A stretch of 64,000 nucleotides of DNA from Sphingobacterium sp. R2 (GTDB lineage: Bacteria > Bacteroidota > Bacteroidia > Sphingobacteriales > Sphingobacteriaceae), in contig NZ_CP142884.1 in the NCBI RefSeq assembly GCF_040760075.1, forward strand, positions 4,836,001-4,900,000. The letters are read 5' to 3'. Positions within the stretch are counted from its first letter, which is position 1, and each line of letters begins with the position of its first letter. Both the position numbers and the translations under genes were made by a program. This document shows positions 26,313 through 36,536 of the stretch, one piece after another. The notes under the pieces are model-generated. The model was not told the origin of the DNA, searched no databases, and was given only the letters and a program-made list of their open reading frames with translations.

Positions 26313-28811
26313 TTATTTTATCAGACACTGTATAGTTGCCGTTTTTAACCACGGTGATGTGAACCTTATATCGACTTTATCGCCAGATTGACCCAATGCT
26401 TGAACATAAGCAATCATTTTACCATGATATACCCGCTGTTTGTTATCTGTATAATCGCCCATGTCGGCATTATTTCCTGCTTCCATTCCCAGCAATCGTG
26501 CATTTCCAATGAGGTCGCAGGTTATTTCATCTTCTGATAGTATTACGGGATCATCGTTGGCATCTACCAACTGTAAGGCAATTTGAATGATTGCGCCCGA
26601 TTTTATGTCTTGCTCTCCTAGTACGGTGGCATGAATCGCCGTTGGCCGTTGAGTTGACTGTATTGCATGACGGATGATCTCCTTTTTATGATTGTCGAAA
26701 CCCACAACTTCCAATTTGCCCGAAGTATAGGGAATATCCCAAAAGATAATACCTGTTTTCTCATCATATTTCTTTTCTTCGCCAACAAGCTTACCATTGA
26801 GTTCTAATCGTGCCTGCGCACTATTGGTGTAGCAAACGACGCGAATTTGTTGTCCCTCTTGATAATTCCAAATTGGCCAAGCGTCCATAGAAGGGGCTTC
26901 ATTCTTTCGCTGTCCTTCCTCCGACTCCAATGCCGACCACACATCGGTTGCTCCTGCCCCTCCCTTCAATGGATAAGTACCTAAGTAAGCCATGGGTTTG
27001 TCCGACCACAGCGATTGGCGATAATAACCTCTCGGTTTGACAAATCCCGCAAAATCTAGCAGTCCTGAATAGAATCCACGGGAAGGCCAACGTCCAGATT
27101 CGCCGAGATAATCGATCCCAGTCCATAGAAATTGACCAAAAATATGCGCATTGTCACGTACTGCTAACCAAGCAGAAAGATCATGCCTATTTTCGCTGCC
27201 GAAAATGACGCGTTCGGGAAAGCGTTTGTGATCCAGTTGATAGCGGCTTTCTGTATAATTGTATCCAGCGATGTCAAGTGCACCTGGATAGGCGGTTTCG
27301 TTAGACATTGCTACACCTGCAAGCCCTGCCGTAACCGCTCTACTTTTATCGTATTTTTTTACAACCGCGACCAAGCGTTTGGCAATATCACCCAACCGCA
27401 TCGCATCGGGTGCATCCTTTTTGTAGCCCCCATACGAAGCTTGTGTAAAGCCACCCTCTTTCTTTTCTCCGTTAAGAATAGGATGTGAATAAGGATCATT
27501 TGGATAATCCACTTCATTGCCTATACTCCACGCAAAAATTGAAAGGTGATTCCGATCTCTTTTGACCATGTCGGCAAGATCCTGCTCTCCCCAAGATTCA
27601 AAAAAATCGTATGATCCTTGAAAGCCGGGCGTACCAAAATTCCACCCCTGCAACCATTTTCTTTTTGGAAATTCCCATTCGTCAAACGCTTCGTCCATCA
27701 CCAAAAGACCAAGCTCGTCACATAGTGCATACAACGAAGATGCCTGCGGATTATGGCTTGTACGAATAGCATTGACTCCCAGTGATTTTAAGGTTAGGAG
27801 ACGTCGACGCCATACTTCTGGATACACTTCAGCGCCCAATACGCCTGCGTCGTGGTGCAAACACACTCCTTTTACCTTCATCCACTCTCCATTTAAAGCA
27901 AACCCTTTGTTCGCATCGAACGTGAATGCTCTGAAACCGGTCTTCACCTCCGACTGATCGATCTGCTGGCCATTTTGCGTCACAATTGTCCGTAAAGTAT
28001 ATTGTTGGGGTTGATCCAAACTCCATAGTTTGGGGTTCGACACGGTCAACTGCTGTTGTACGGTTGCCTTATCACTGGCTCCGATTTGTACTTTCTGTGT
28101 TTTTTTTGCGACAATACGCCCTGTCATGTCAACCAACTGCTGCTCGACTGCAATTGCAGAAGATGCGGAAGCGCTATTGACCACAGTTACTTCGGTATTT
28201 AAAATTCCCTTTTCACCTTTTATTTCTGGATAGGCGTACACGCCCCATTGGTCGATATGCATCGGATTGGCCTTAACAATCCATACATCCCGATAGATCC
28301 CAGACCCTGTATACCACCGCGAATCGGCGCTTTGGCTATGGTCTACCCTAACGGCTATGGTATTTTCTTTGCCAAATTCAATGTATGGCGTAATATCGTA
28401 AGAAAAGGACACATAACCATTGGGCCTTTTGCCAACAGATTTACCATTGACAAAAACTTCACTTCGGTTGTACACTCCCTCAAAATAGATAAAAATCTTT
28501 TTACCCTGATCTTCTGCGGGTATCGTCAATTGTTTTCGGTACCATCCTATGCCGCCGGGCAAATATCCTGTTGCGCTGGCTAAATTAGGACTTAACGGGT
28601 ATTTCACACTCCAATCATGCGGCAAACTCACCTGCTGCCATCCAGCGCGATCCATTTCCGTTCCCGCTTTTATCTCCATATCTCCCAAATGGAAGCGCCA
28701 GTCTGAGTTTACACGTTCGGCGATGCCAAACCCCGGCTGTGCATATAGGGTATGGAGACCTATATAACTGGAGATTGCTAAGACAGCCAACTTTCTTATT
28801 ATTCTTTTCAT
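26313..28811 (-). CDS. Glycoside hydrolase family 2 enzyme
   Basis: An 832-residue exported enzyme (signal peptide ending LHTLYAQ). GH2 layout: sugar-binding jelly roll (DWRFHLGDMEI, PHDWSVKYPLS, GGIGWYRKQLTIP), Ig-like domain, then the TIM barrel (VKGVCLHHDAGVLGAEV, AIRTSHNPQASSLYALCDE). The acid/base is Glu433 in WSIGNEVDYP and the nucleophile is Glu540 in IFGSENRHD. C-terminal beta-sandwich domains of the DUF4982 kind follow. Activity could be beta-galactosidase, beta-glucuronidase or a related exo-enzyme; sequence alone does not decide. Last gene of PUL B. In a xylan locus it may remove a galactose or uronic acid side group. Confidence 0.9.
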   Translation of the reverse strand: MKRIIRKLAVLAISSYIGLHTLYAQPGFGIAERVNSDWRFHLGDMEIKAGTEMDRAGWQQVSLPHDWSVKYPLSPNLASATGYLPGGIGWYRKQLTIPAEDQGKKIFIYFEGVYNRSEVFVNGKSVGKRPNGYVSFSYDITPYIEFGKENTIAVRVDHSQSADSRWYTGSGIYRDVWIVKANPMHIDQWGVYAYPEIKGEKGILNTEVTVVNSASASSAIAVEQQLVDMTGRIVAKKTQKVQIGASDKATVQQQLTVSNPKLWSLDQPQQYTLRTIVTQNGQQIDQSEVKTGFRAFTFDANKGFALNGEWMKVKGVCLHHDAGVLGAEVYPEVWRRRLLTLKSLGVNAIRTSHNPQASSLYALCDELGLLVMDEAFDEWEFPKRKWLQGWNFGTPGFQGSYDFFESWGEQDLADMVKRDRNHLSIFAWSIGNEVDYPNDPYSHPILNGEKKEGGFTQASYGGYKKDAPDAMRLGDIAKRLVAVVKKYDKSRAVTAGLAGVAMSNETAYPGALDIAGYNYTESRYQLDHKRFPERVIFGSENRHDLSAWLAVRDNAHIFGQFLWTGIDYLGESGRWPSRGFYSGLLDFAGFVKPRGYYRQSLWSDKPMAYLGTYPLKGGAGATDVWSALESEEGQRKNEAPSMDAWPIWNYQEGQQIRVVCYTNSAQARLELNGKLVGEEKKYDEKTGIIFWDIPYTSGKLEVVGFDNHKKEIIRHAIQSTQRPTAIHATVLGEQDIKSGAIIQIALQLVDANDDPVILSEDEITCDLIGNARLLGMEAGNNADMGDYTDNKQRVYHGKMIAYVQALGQSGDKVDIRFTSPWLKTATIQCLIK

Positions 28812-28840
28812 TTTATTTATATTTACATTAGGTTTAGTGA

Positions 28841-30754
28841 TTAAAGTGTGGGAACTACTGGTATTACATGGCCCTCATCGTCAAAATACAACCGATCCAT
28901 ACACACCTCGCGATTAAATCCTGCAGCGTCACCCATATCGATACCCTTGGGATAATTAAAACGATGGTAAACAATATACCATTCATCTTTCCCTGGAATC
29001 TGCAGAATAGAATTATGTCCAGTTCCATATATCCCCTTTGCGGGATCTTTTTGTAAGACTAGATTATTTTCGGGAACAGTGATTGGCCCATCGGGGGAAG
29101 AGGCGGTTCCATAACGTACCCGATAATTTTCACTCCGAGTATCGTCTTCTGACCAAAAGAAATAATAGCGACCTTTACGGTAGACTACATATGCACCTTC
29201 GCGAAACGTCTTATCGGGAGTTATGACTTTTAGCGTGTTTTTCTTGATGCTAACCATATCCTTGTTGAGCTCAGCTACCGCTAGATAGCCATTTCCCCAA
29301 TATAAATAGCTTTTACCAGATTTTGGATCGTTAAACGCTGCGGGATCTATCTCCTGACCACCTTTTACACCTTCAGGTTTAAAATCTATCAATGGCCTTC
29401 CCGAATCCTTAAAAGGCCCTGTCGGCAAATCTGCTACCGCAACGCCTATCTTTTGCGCCGCCGTGAAATAATAATAGTATTTATAGTCGTTCTTAACTTT
29501 CTTTTCTGTAATCGTTGGCGCCCAGGCATTTCTAGGGCCCCAGGCAACATCTTTTTTCAAGTCCAAAATCACCCCCTCGTCTTTCCACTTGCTGAGGTCT
29601 GGGGACGAAAAGGTCTTAAAATAATAGCCGCCCCAACCGTCAAAACCATCGCTTGTCGGGTAAATGTAGTATTTTTTGGTTTTATTGGAATAAAGTACAT
29701 CTGGATCGGCATAAAAACCATCCAAAACCGGATTCTTTCTAAAAGTGAATTGAATGTCTTTTGGTTTCCCCCATTTGCTAGTCAGATCAAGCAGTTCTTG
29801 CCTGGAAACAGGGATAATGGTACCATGTCTTGGATGGAAATCCATATCAATTTCATGATCAATCACTTTAAAACGATCCAAATCATCAGAGATACAAAAT
29901 TGATATTTTCCTTTGCCATATACATCATACATCAGGATGTATTTATCTGACTGATTGATCTTAAAGACACTAGATCCTTCCACAGCATCGTTTGTCTGCT
30001 GTTTATATCCTGGCTGTTCAATCCATCTTCCTGACGTAAGTGAATCTGTTATCGCCAGTTTGATACCATTGCCATGTCCTTCGGTTTTGTAAAAGAGGTA
30101 GAAGAGACCATTCTTTTCAATAATATCGCCGTCAATACAAGATTTACCGTTTTTCGGCAGAAAAAGTACTTTTGGATCGGACTCAAAATCGGTAAATTCC
30201 TTATTTGCGTAAGCGTAATAAATGATATCGGGATCGTTTCCATATTGCATAGACCAATACACCATATATTTCCCTACCGAAGGATCAAATATTGTCTGTG
30301 GTGCCCAAACCCTTTTCAAGGCTTCCTGGCCTTTAAAGCGCTGCTGAATATCGATTATTTGATGCGACCAATGCACGAGGTCTTGGGACTTTAACAAGAC
30401 CATTCCGCGGTTGGAATCCCAGCCTTTGGAGGAAGTCATGTCAGTCAGTACCATATAAAATGTTTTTCCATCGTGGCAACGAAGAATATGTGGGTCTCGT
30501 ACACCACCAGTTTTGCTAATAAGCTTTGAATCTAAGATGGGTTGATTATCGTTTAGAGCTCGATACGTATAGCCATCAGTGCTAATGGCAAAACACACAG
30601 CCTCATCAGCTACAGCGTTCCCTTTAAAATAAGCGAAGAGGTAACCCGCAAAATCTTTTTCTGCTGGGCCGCCCCGATAAGTCTGTGCAAAAACACCGCA
30701 TGCAGCATGTATAAAAAATAAGATAACTAAGATTGAAATTTTGTTTTTTTTCAT
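28841..30754 (-). CDS. Tandem-domain glycoside hydrolase family 43 protein
   Basis: A 637-residue exported protein (signal peptide ending GVFAQ) with two complete five-bladed GH43 propellers. Domain 1 (about 35-330) has VRDPHILR (base), CIDGDII (pKa modulator) and AVEGSSVF (acid). Domain 2 (about 340-635) has GFYADPDVL, EIDPAAF and REGAYVVYR. Both therefore keep a full Asp/Asp/Glu set. GH43 enzymes are mainly alpha-L-arabinofuranosidases and beta-xylosidases. Two active propellers in one chain may remove two different linkages from arabinoxylan. It lies between DUF3823 and GH2, 120 bp after the former with a hairpin in the gap. Confidence 0.88.
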   Translation of the reverse strand: MKKNKISILVILFFIHAACGVFAQTYRGGPAEKDFAGYLFAYFKGNAVADEAVCFAISTDGYTYRALNDNQPILDSKLISKTGGVRDPHILRCHDGKTFYMVLTDMTSSKGWDSNRGMVLLKSQDLVHWSHQIIDIQQRFKGQEALKRVWAPQTIFDPSVGKYMVYWSMQYGNDPDIIYYAYANKEFTDFESDPKVLFLPKNGKSCIDGDIIEKNGLFYLFYKTEGHGNGIKLAITDSLTSGRWIEQPGYKQQTNDAVEGSSVFKINQSDKYILMYDVYGKGKYQFCISDDLDRFKVIDHEIDMDFHPRHGTIIPVSRQELLDLTSKWGKPKDIQFTFRKNPVLDGFYADPDVLYSNKTKKYYIYPTSDGFDGWGGYYFKTFSSPDLSKWKDEGVILDLKKDVAWGPRNAWAPTITEKKVKNDYKYYYYFTAAQKIGVAVADLPTGPFKDSGRPLIDFKPEGVKGGQEIDPAAFNDPKSGKSYLYWGNGYLAVAELNKDMVSIKKNTLKVITPDKTFREGAYVVYRKGRYYFFWSEDDTRSENYRVRYGTASSPDGPITVPENNLVLQKDPAKGIYGTGHNSILQIPGKDEWYIVYHRFNYPKGIDMGDAAGFNREVCMDRLYFDDEGHVIPVVPTL

Positions 30755-30819
30755 GAAAGTTTAGTTGAATATATAAGCATTAACCTATTGTGCGTCTCTG
30801 TATTTTTGTACCTCTAAAT

Positions 30820-30842
30820 GCCATGGGAATTTATCCCATGGC
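30820..30842 (-). other. Intercistronic hairpin between DUF3823 and GH43 genes
   Basis: GCCATGGGA (30820-30828) pairs perfectly with TCCCATGGC (30834-30842). There is no long T run. It may stabilise the upstream SusCD message or act as a partial terminator. Confidence 0.6.
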
Positions 30843-30874
30843 TTCGTAATCACGATCTGACCTATCATCAGCAC

Positions 30875-31552
30875 CTATTTTAAAGGTATCTTTTGAACTG
30901 CAGTATAATAGTATTCTCCGGACACTGTCGACTTGACACCGATTCTAGCAAACACATAATCGAGGTTTTTCAAATTGTCCGGCAACTCTCCGACGATACT
31001 TATTGGTTGATCAAAAGTGACGTTAGCCAAGTTAGCCTCTACCCGAAGTTCTTGTCGCACTTGATCCGTTAATACCGATTTCCCTAAGTAGAGACATACA
31101 GCACCCAAATTTGCCGTCCCAACGATTCTGTTAATTGTAAAGTTAGCAGTAATTCTGTTACTATGTTTTTGATATGATTCGTTTATCACCGTGAAATAAG
31201 GTGTTACGGGCAGATCTATTGTTGTATTGCCTTTCACCTGTACGATGATTGTATCTGTTGCTTGTTGTAACCAAGGAGAATCTCCCATTCGGACCAATTT
31301 GTAAGTTCCATCAAATAAACTCGCAGAAAAAGTTCCATCCTGATCGAAGTAGACATTTATCTTAGACCGGAGTGGATATCCATCTTGCCATAATTCCAAT
31401 TGAGGTCCATTATTTCGAACACCAATCGCTTTGCCTTCGTAAACAACACGGCCTGAAAGTGTTGACTTGGGTGCTTCAAAATTGTCATATTCGCATCCCA
31501 CAATGACTAGGCATGCAAAAGCGACCAATAAGCTTAAAAAATTTATTTTCAT
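30875..31552 (-). CDS. DUF3823 surface lipoprotein
   Basis: A 225-residue lipoprotein with lipobox IVGC at Cys20. An N-terminal carboxypeptidase-regulatory-like beta-sandwich (STLSGRVVYEGKAIG, DGTFSASLFDGTYKLVRMGD) is followed by a second beta domain ending YYTAVQKIPLK, the DUF3823 layout. Such proteins sit directly after SusD in many PULs, the place taken by the XusE-type surface glycan-binding protein in xylan loci. It lies 12 bp after SusD. Glycan binding is inferred from position and fold. Confidence 0.82.
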   Translation of the reverse strand: MKINFLSLLVAFACLVIVGCEYDNFEAPKSTLSGRVVYEGKAIGVRNNGPQLELWQDGYPLRSKINVYFDQDGTFSASLFDGTYKLVRMGDSPWLQQATDTIIVQVKGNTTIDLPVTPYFTVINESYQKHSNRITANFTINRIVGTANLGAVCLYLGKSVLTDQVRQELRVEANLANVTFDQPISIVGELPDNLKNLDYVFARIGVKSTVSGEYYYTAVQKIPLK

Positions 31553-31564
31553 GATACAAGTAGA

Positions 31565-33412
31565 TTAATGGAATGGATTTCTAACAATTTTGGGATTTTT
31601 ATTAATGACATCCTGACTAATGGAAGCATAATAATTAGCCATACGGAAAAAGCGTGCCTTTCTGAACCGAGCTGGTCTTACCCGCTCATAGATATATTTA
31701 CCGTCATCTGGATGCCCTGGACGCACTACACGATAAGCATAAAGTCCATACACAACAGCGTTGCGATCATTTTCAGATCCGTCCCAAACTAAATGTGCCA
31801 TACGCCACCTTTTGAGATCATAGTAACGATGATCTTCGAAAGCAAGTTCAACGCGGCGTTCATTACGGATAATATCCATGGTCAGATTACTAACACTATT
31901 CGCTGCAAATCCTGCACGCTCGCGCAGTTTATTGACATAAGTTGTTGCATCACCTGTTTGCCCTAGCTCAAATGCAGCTTCTGATGCATTGAGATAAATT
32001 TCACCAAGACGAAACCATGGCCACCAGTTAGCAGCGGACGTACCGCGTGTGCTGGCCGCCGGCGCATCACTGACAAATTTCCGAATATAGAAACCTGTAT
32101 TACTTACATCCTGTGCATCATAAAGCGGACCGTCAAATCCAGTCCATAAACCTCCAGTTTCATAATTTTTTCCCAGTACAGGGGATGTCGTAAATTGGTA
32201 AGCGCCATTTTCCCAAACGGCCACGCCTGCTTGAATACTGACATCGCGGCTTTTGAAAGACGTTCCCGGATAAATCACTGTGCCATATAAACGGGCATCT
32301 TTATTTGCAAAAATATCACTGATATTTTGATAGGCAATATAAGCTCCTCCAGCAGTTTTATCGTGAAGTGTACCTTTGCTGCCATCTAAGTAATTAAAGC
32401 TTTCTACTAAGCTCAATGAAGGCGAAATTGTCGATGATGATTCATTATCTTCGGTCAAACTTCTAACAATATTGTCATAGGCAAAACGGTGAACTTTTAA
32501 GCTCACTGCAAAGTCTTTAGCAAAGATGACTTCTTTACCAGTTTTTTTATTGAGCATATCGTAAAAATTGGCCCCTTTGTCCGGATTGTCGTTATATAGT
32601 GCAAACGGACCACTCATAAGTTCCTTGGAAGCTTTCAGCGACTTGGTATAATACTCCGTAGCCATATTAGCCGGAATACCTATTTCTCCTCCGGCTGTCG
32701 TGATCGGTGAGGCCATCAGATTGTTGTATTTCGCAATCGATCCGGCATAGAGCATCGCACGGCTTTCCAGCGCCAGTAGTGTATACCTGTTAGCTCGAGT
32801 CCTGCTGTCTTTAAAAGCATCAAGATCATCCTTAATCTCTTCCAGTTCTTTATAAATGAAATCGTACACTTCATGTTCTTTGGCACGCGCCACCTGTAAC
32901 GGCGTAGGGTCACCGCTAAAATCATAGATAAGTTGTGTAGTGACAATCGGAACTCCACCCATGCGTTTGACGAGTTCGAAGTAAACAAAGGCGCGGATAA
33001 AGCGTATTTCGGCTTTATACTGCTTGCGTTGTGCATCAGACAATTGTGTACTGAACTGATCGATATTTTCTAGGGAAAGATTCAGATCACGAATCAGTCC
33101 ATAATCCCAATACCGACCATAGTCGTCGCCAAATTGGGAATCATTACGCCAGTTTTGATCGCGATGTCCCGACCACATCGCATCGTCCAACTCAGTCATT
33201 CCTCCCGTATTAAAGACACCATGCAAAGTCGGCATTCTGTCGTAATAATTGGCCACAAGTGAATTTAACAGCTTCGGATCATTCCAAAGCTGTGCATCTG
33301 TAATCAATGACTTTGAATCCCTATCGAACCAATCGTCATGCTTACAGCTATTCAACGAGCACAAAGTAAATAAAGCAATGCCTATATATGTAAGTTTAAA
33401 TCGTAGTTTCAT
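31565..33412 (-). CDS. SusD/RagB-family lipoprotein (PUL B, second pair)
   Basis: A 615-residue lipoprotein, Cys23 in LNSC. It has SusD family features: SLITDAQLWNDPKLLNSLVA near the N-terminus, AEIRFIRAFVYFELVKRMGG in the helical core, and WPWFRLGEIYLNASEAAFEL and NERRVELAFEDHRYYDLKRW in the C-terminal domain. It is the partner of the SusC gene just upstream (1-bp gap). A tandem of two SusCD pairs in one locus is the arrangement of xylan PULs in Bacteroides (XusABCD); here it supports xylan but does not prove it. Confidence 0.93.
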   Translation of the reverse strand: MKLRFKLTYIGIALFTLCSLNSCKHDDWFDRDSKSLITDAQLWNDPKLLNSLVANYYDRMPTLHGVFNTGGMTELDDAMWSGHRDQNWRNDSQFGDDYGRYWDYGLIRDLNLSLENIDQFSTQLSDAQRKQYKAEIRFIRAFVYFELVKRMGGVPIVTTQLIYDFSGDPTPLQVARAKEHEVYDFIYKELEEIKDDLDAFKDSRTRANRYTLLALESRAMLYAGSIAKYNNLMASPITTAGGEIGIPANMATEYYTKSLKASKELMSGPFALYNDNPDKGANFYDMLNKKTGKEVIFAKDFAVSLKVHRFAYDNIVRSLTEDNESSSTISPSLSLVESFNYLDGSKGTLHDKTAGGAYIAYQNISDIFANKDARLYGTVIYPGTSFKSRDVSIQAGVAVWENGAYQFTTSPVLGKNYETGGLWTGFDGPLYDAQDVSNTGFYIRKFVSDAPAASTRGTSAANWWPWFRLGEIYLNASEAAFELGQTGDATTYVNKLRERAGFAANSVSNLTMDIIRNERRVELAFEDHRYYDLKRWRMAHLVWDGSENDRNAVVYGLYAYRVVRPGHPDDGKYIYERVRPARFRKARFFRMANYYASISQDVINKNPKIVRNPFH

Positions 33413-33413
33413 G

Positions 33414-36400
33414 TTAAAAAGTCATATTAAATCCAACCATAAATACCCTTTGCTGTGGATATACTACTGCTGCCCTCGCTTCGATCTCAGGATCAATCTG
33501 GTAGTCCTTGACATTGTCAAACGAAATCAAATTTGAAGCGTTGATATAGAACCGTATTTTTTCGGCCTTTACCTTTTGAATCCATGCCTTTGGCAGATTG
33601 TATCCAACCTCCAGGTTGCGGACACGCAGATAACGAACATTGGTCAACCAAAAATCACTATTTTCACTATTGGGACCCGAGTTGCCGTTACGAATCGCAG
33701 GATAGCGCCCTGGAATCCACTCGCTATTCGGATCATAAGGATCTTTGCGATGCCATCTGTCTTCCAGGAGGTAGGCTGGAGAGTTCCCCCCACCGTGGAA
33801 GGCATTACGTAATTCATAATCCTGAAACCAAGATTGCATCGCACCACCGGCCAGATCAATATTCAAGTTGATGCCTTTCCAGTCGAGGCCAATGTGCCCA
33901 CCAAAACTCATCATCGGTGCCCACCCCGTCGGATACCCGATTGGACGTTGATCCATAGCATTGATAATACCATCACCGTTCACATCTTTATAAATTAAAT
34001 CACCGGGGAGCTGTGTCCTATTGTTCTGACCATCATTATTGATCGGATGGTTGCGGATCTCTTCTTCTGATTGAAATCTTCCGACGACCTGATATCCCCA
34101 CCATACTCCACCCCAGCGGTCTTCGATCGAGTTACGGTATTCATTCCACGAATTACTGAAACGGGGTTTATAGGTTTCTAGGTCACGATAACGTGAATAA
34201 GTCATGTTTCCACTGACAGTATAATTAAGCTCACCGATCTTATCGGTATAGGTAATGATACCCTCTGCGCCATAATAACCGTTCTTGCCGAGGTTTTCAT
34301 TAGGAAGATCATAACCGATTTCAGCTGGTAATAGGACATCGTATCGTTTGCCAGGATAACCAGTACGGATAATTTTAAAGATATCTGCCGTCAATGTTAG
34401 CTTATTTTTCAGCAGCGTCGCATCTATACCCATGTTATAATTGGTGTTTTTAACCCAAGAGAGGTTACGAACTGGCAAACCTCTGGGCTGTACCCCGGGC
34501 ACATAGGCTCCGTCTAAGACAGCACTTCCAGCCGCCCAATTATATCCGGCAAGGTAATCATGCATCCCCACCCCCTCTTCTAATCCTGTTTGTCCGATCG
34601 AACCACGGATTTTAAGGTCACTAACGACGGATTTTAAGGGTTTAAAGAATCCTTCATCCGAGATACGCCAACCTACCGATGCGCCTGGAAACAATCCCCA
34701 GCGTTTACCTTCATAATATTTAAAGGACCCATCATAACGGCCCAGGACTTCCAAAAGATACTTGCCCTTGTAGTTGTAGTTAATACGGCCAATATATCCA
34801 GCCCGAGCCTCGTAAGCCCATTCATCGGCCAAACTATTGAGCTCCGACAATCTTAACAACGGAATATAATTGTTTGAAGGATTTGCGCCCAATGCCTTAT
34901 ATGTCCGGTCCCAATCTGAACGCTCATAGCCCAGCATTCCTGCAAAAGTGTGATCGCCGATCTGCTTGTTGTAATCGATCTGGAACTGCGCAAAACGGGA
35001 AACAATCTCCCTCGTGGTATCGTAACGCCAGCCAGCATCACTTCCACCAGTACGCTTATAGGCATTATTTTCGTACCGATATACATCATAGGTATATTGG
35101 AAGCCTTCAAATTTATTGTTGGTATAATTGTAAGAAACAGTTCCTTTTGCCGACAAACCAAAATTTGTCTTATAGGCTGCAAAGAGATTTACATTTCCAG
35201 CAAGGTATTTATTGTCCTTATAACCGGCAATATCGCGGCTAAAGAGCGCCGGATTATAGGGAAAATCATTGGTATGATTGATATACTCCGGATTGTCATT
35301 TGCATAGGGGCCTACAGTCGGTCTATTTTTCATTATGGCCAGAATAGACGAAAAATATCCATCGCCCCCTGGTAAGCCTACATCCTGTGTTCCTTCATGT
35401 CGTCCTGAAATCTGCGTCCCTACTGTAAGTCCTTTGAGTACCTCAGCTTCCATATTGGCCTGGAAATTGGTCCGCTTATAATTGAAATCCTTGATCATTG
35501 CATCCTGATTGAGGTGGCCCAATGACAGGAAATAATTTGATTTTTCACTTCCACCGGTTACATTGGCATTGATGTATCGCTGTGGAATATTCTTACGGAT
35601 CACCATGTCATAGTAATCATAGCCTTGGTAACCAGGCTCTGTCCCTGCCTGCCATTTTGCTAACTCCTCGGGTGTATAAATCGTCTTCGGGTCGCGGTTT
35701 TCATTCTGTGCGGCCTCAACCAATCCACGTGTGTATTGTTTCGCGTTTGCCATAGTGGGAAAACGTGTCAAATTTTGCCAGCCTTGGTAGCCGTTAATAT
35801 TGATTTTTGCACTTTCTCCTTTTGCTCCTTTTTTGGTCGTAATCAATACAACACCTTTAGAAGCACGGAATCCATATACCGCTGCCGCGGCATCTTTCAA
35901 AATGGAAATACTCTCAATATCTTCGAGATTTAGCGAGTTAAAGATGTCTGCTCCGGAGCCATTCTGTGTACCAACCCAATCAGTACCTTCCTGACCTCCA
36001 TAAGCAACCCCATCAATTACATATAAAGGCGAGCCCATATTTCGGATTTCGATCGCTGCACCACGACCGGGACGCGCGTCTTTGGCGCGCACTGAGATCC
36101 CCTGCACCTTTCCCGCCAGAGCCCCTGCAGTTGTTGTCGATGATGAACGTACAATATCCTCCGATTTAATGTTGCTTACCGCCCCCGTAATATTACGCTT
36201 GGACTGTTTACCATAGCCTACAACGACAACATCCTCCAATACATTTTCATCTGCCTCAAGCTGGATTTTTAAATTTGTTGTTCCATCCAATGGAACTCGA
36301 CGAGTTTTATATCCAACAAATGACACTACGAGCGTTCCTTTGTTAGCATTCAGCTCAAATTTCCCCGATTTGTCTGTTGAGGTACCTTTCCCCCCCTCAA

Positions 36401-36536
36401 GAATGAGTACGCTGGCGCCAACGATAGGCTCGTTTGCTTTGTTGAAAACTTGTCCTGTAACCTTCTCCTGCGCATACAGCAATGTCGGCATCACGCTCAA
36501 CATGGTGTAAAAAGAAGCAATCTTTAAGTTTTTCAT
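33414..36536 (-). CDS. SusC/RagA TonB-linked importer (PUL B, second pair)
   Basis: A 1040-residue protein. Signal peptide ends PTLLYAQ (residue 23), then a CarboxypepD_reg-like domain (26-95) and the SusC box EDVVVVGYG (101-109). The plug has ISILKDAAAAVYGFRASKG, and the barrel ends RVFMVGFNMTF. The first 110 residues are close to those of the first-pair SusC (roughly 70-75% identical by eye), while the remainder is much more divergent. It has its own promoter region with two 20-bp direct repeats. Imports a glycan fragment captured by the SusD at 31565-33412. Confidence 0.94.
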   Translation of the reverse strand: MKNLKIASFYTMLSVMPTLLYAQEKVTGQVFNKANEPIVGASVLILEGGKGTSTDKSGKFELNANKGTLVVSFVGYKTRRVPLDGTTNLKIQLEADENVLEDVVVVGYGKQSKRNITGAVSNIKSEDIVRSSSTTTAGALAGKVQGISVRAKDARPGRGAAIEIRNMGSPLYVIDGVAYGGQEGTDWVGTQNGSGADIFNSLNLEDIESISILKDAAAAVYGFRASKGVVLITTKKGAKGESAKININGYQGWQNLTRFPTMANAKQYTRGLVEAAQNENRDPKTIYTPEELAKWQAGTEPGYQGYDYYDMVIRKNIPQRYINANVTGGSEKSNYFLSLGHLNQDAMIKDFNYKRTNFQANMEAEVLKGLTVGTQISGRHEGTQDVGLPGGDGYFSSILAIMKNRPTVGPYANDNPEYINHTNDFPYNPALFSRDIAGYKDNKYLAGNVNLFAAYKTNFGLSAKGTVSYNYTNNKFEGFQYTYDVYRYENNAYKRTGGSDAGWRYDTTREIVSRFAQFQIDYNKQIGDHTFAGMLGYERSDWDRTYKALGANPSNNYIPLLRLSELNSLADEWAYEARAGYIGRINYNYKGKYLLEVLGRYDGSFKYYEGKRWGLFPGASVGWRISDEGFFKPLKSVVSDLKIRGSIGQTGLEEGVGMHDYLAGYNWAAGSAVLDGAYVPGVQPRGLPVRNLSWVKNTNYNMGIDATLLKNKLTLTADIFKIIRTGYPGKRYDVLLPAEIGYDLPNENLGKNGYYGAEGIITYTDKIGELNYTVSGNMTYSRYRDLETYKPRFSNSWNEYRNSIEDRWGGVWWGYQVVGRFQSEEEIRNHPINNDGQNNRTQLPGDLIYKDVNGDGIINAMDQRPIGYPTGWAPMMSFGGHIGLDWKGINLNIDLAGGAMQSWFQDYELRNAFHGGGNSPAYLLEDRWHRKDPYDPNSEWIPGRYPAIRNGNSGPNSENSDFWLTNVRYLRVRNLEVGYNLPKAWIQKVKAEKIRFYINASNLISFDNVKDYQIDPEIEARAAVVYPQQRVFMVGFNMTF

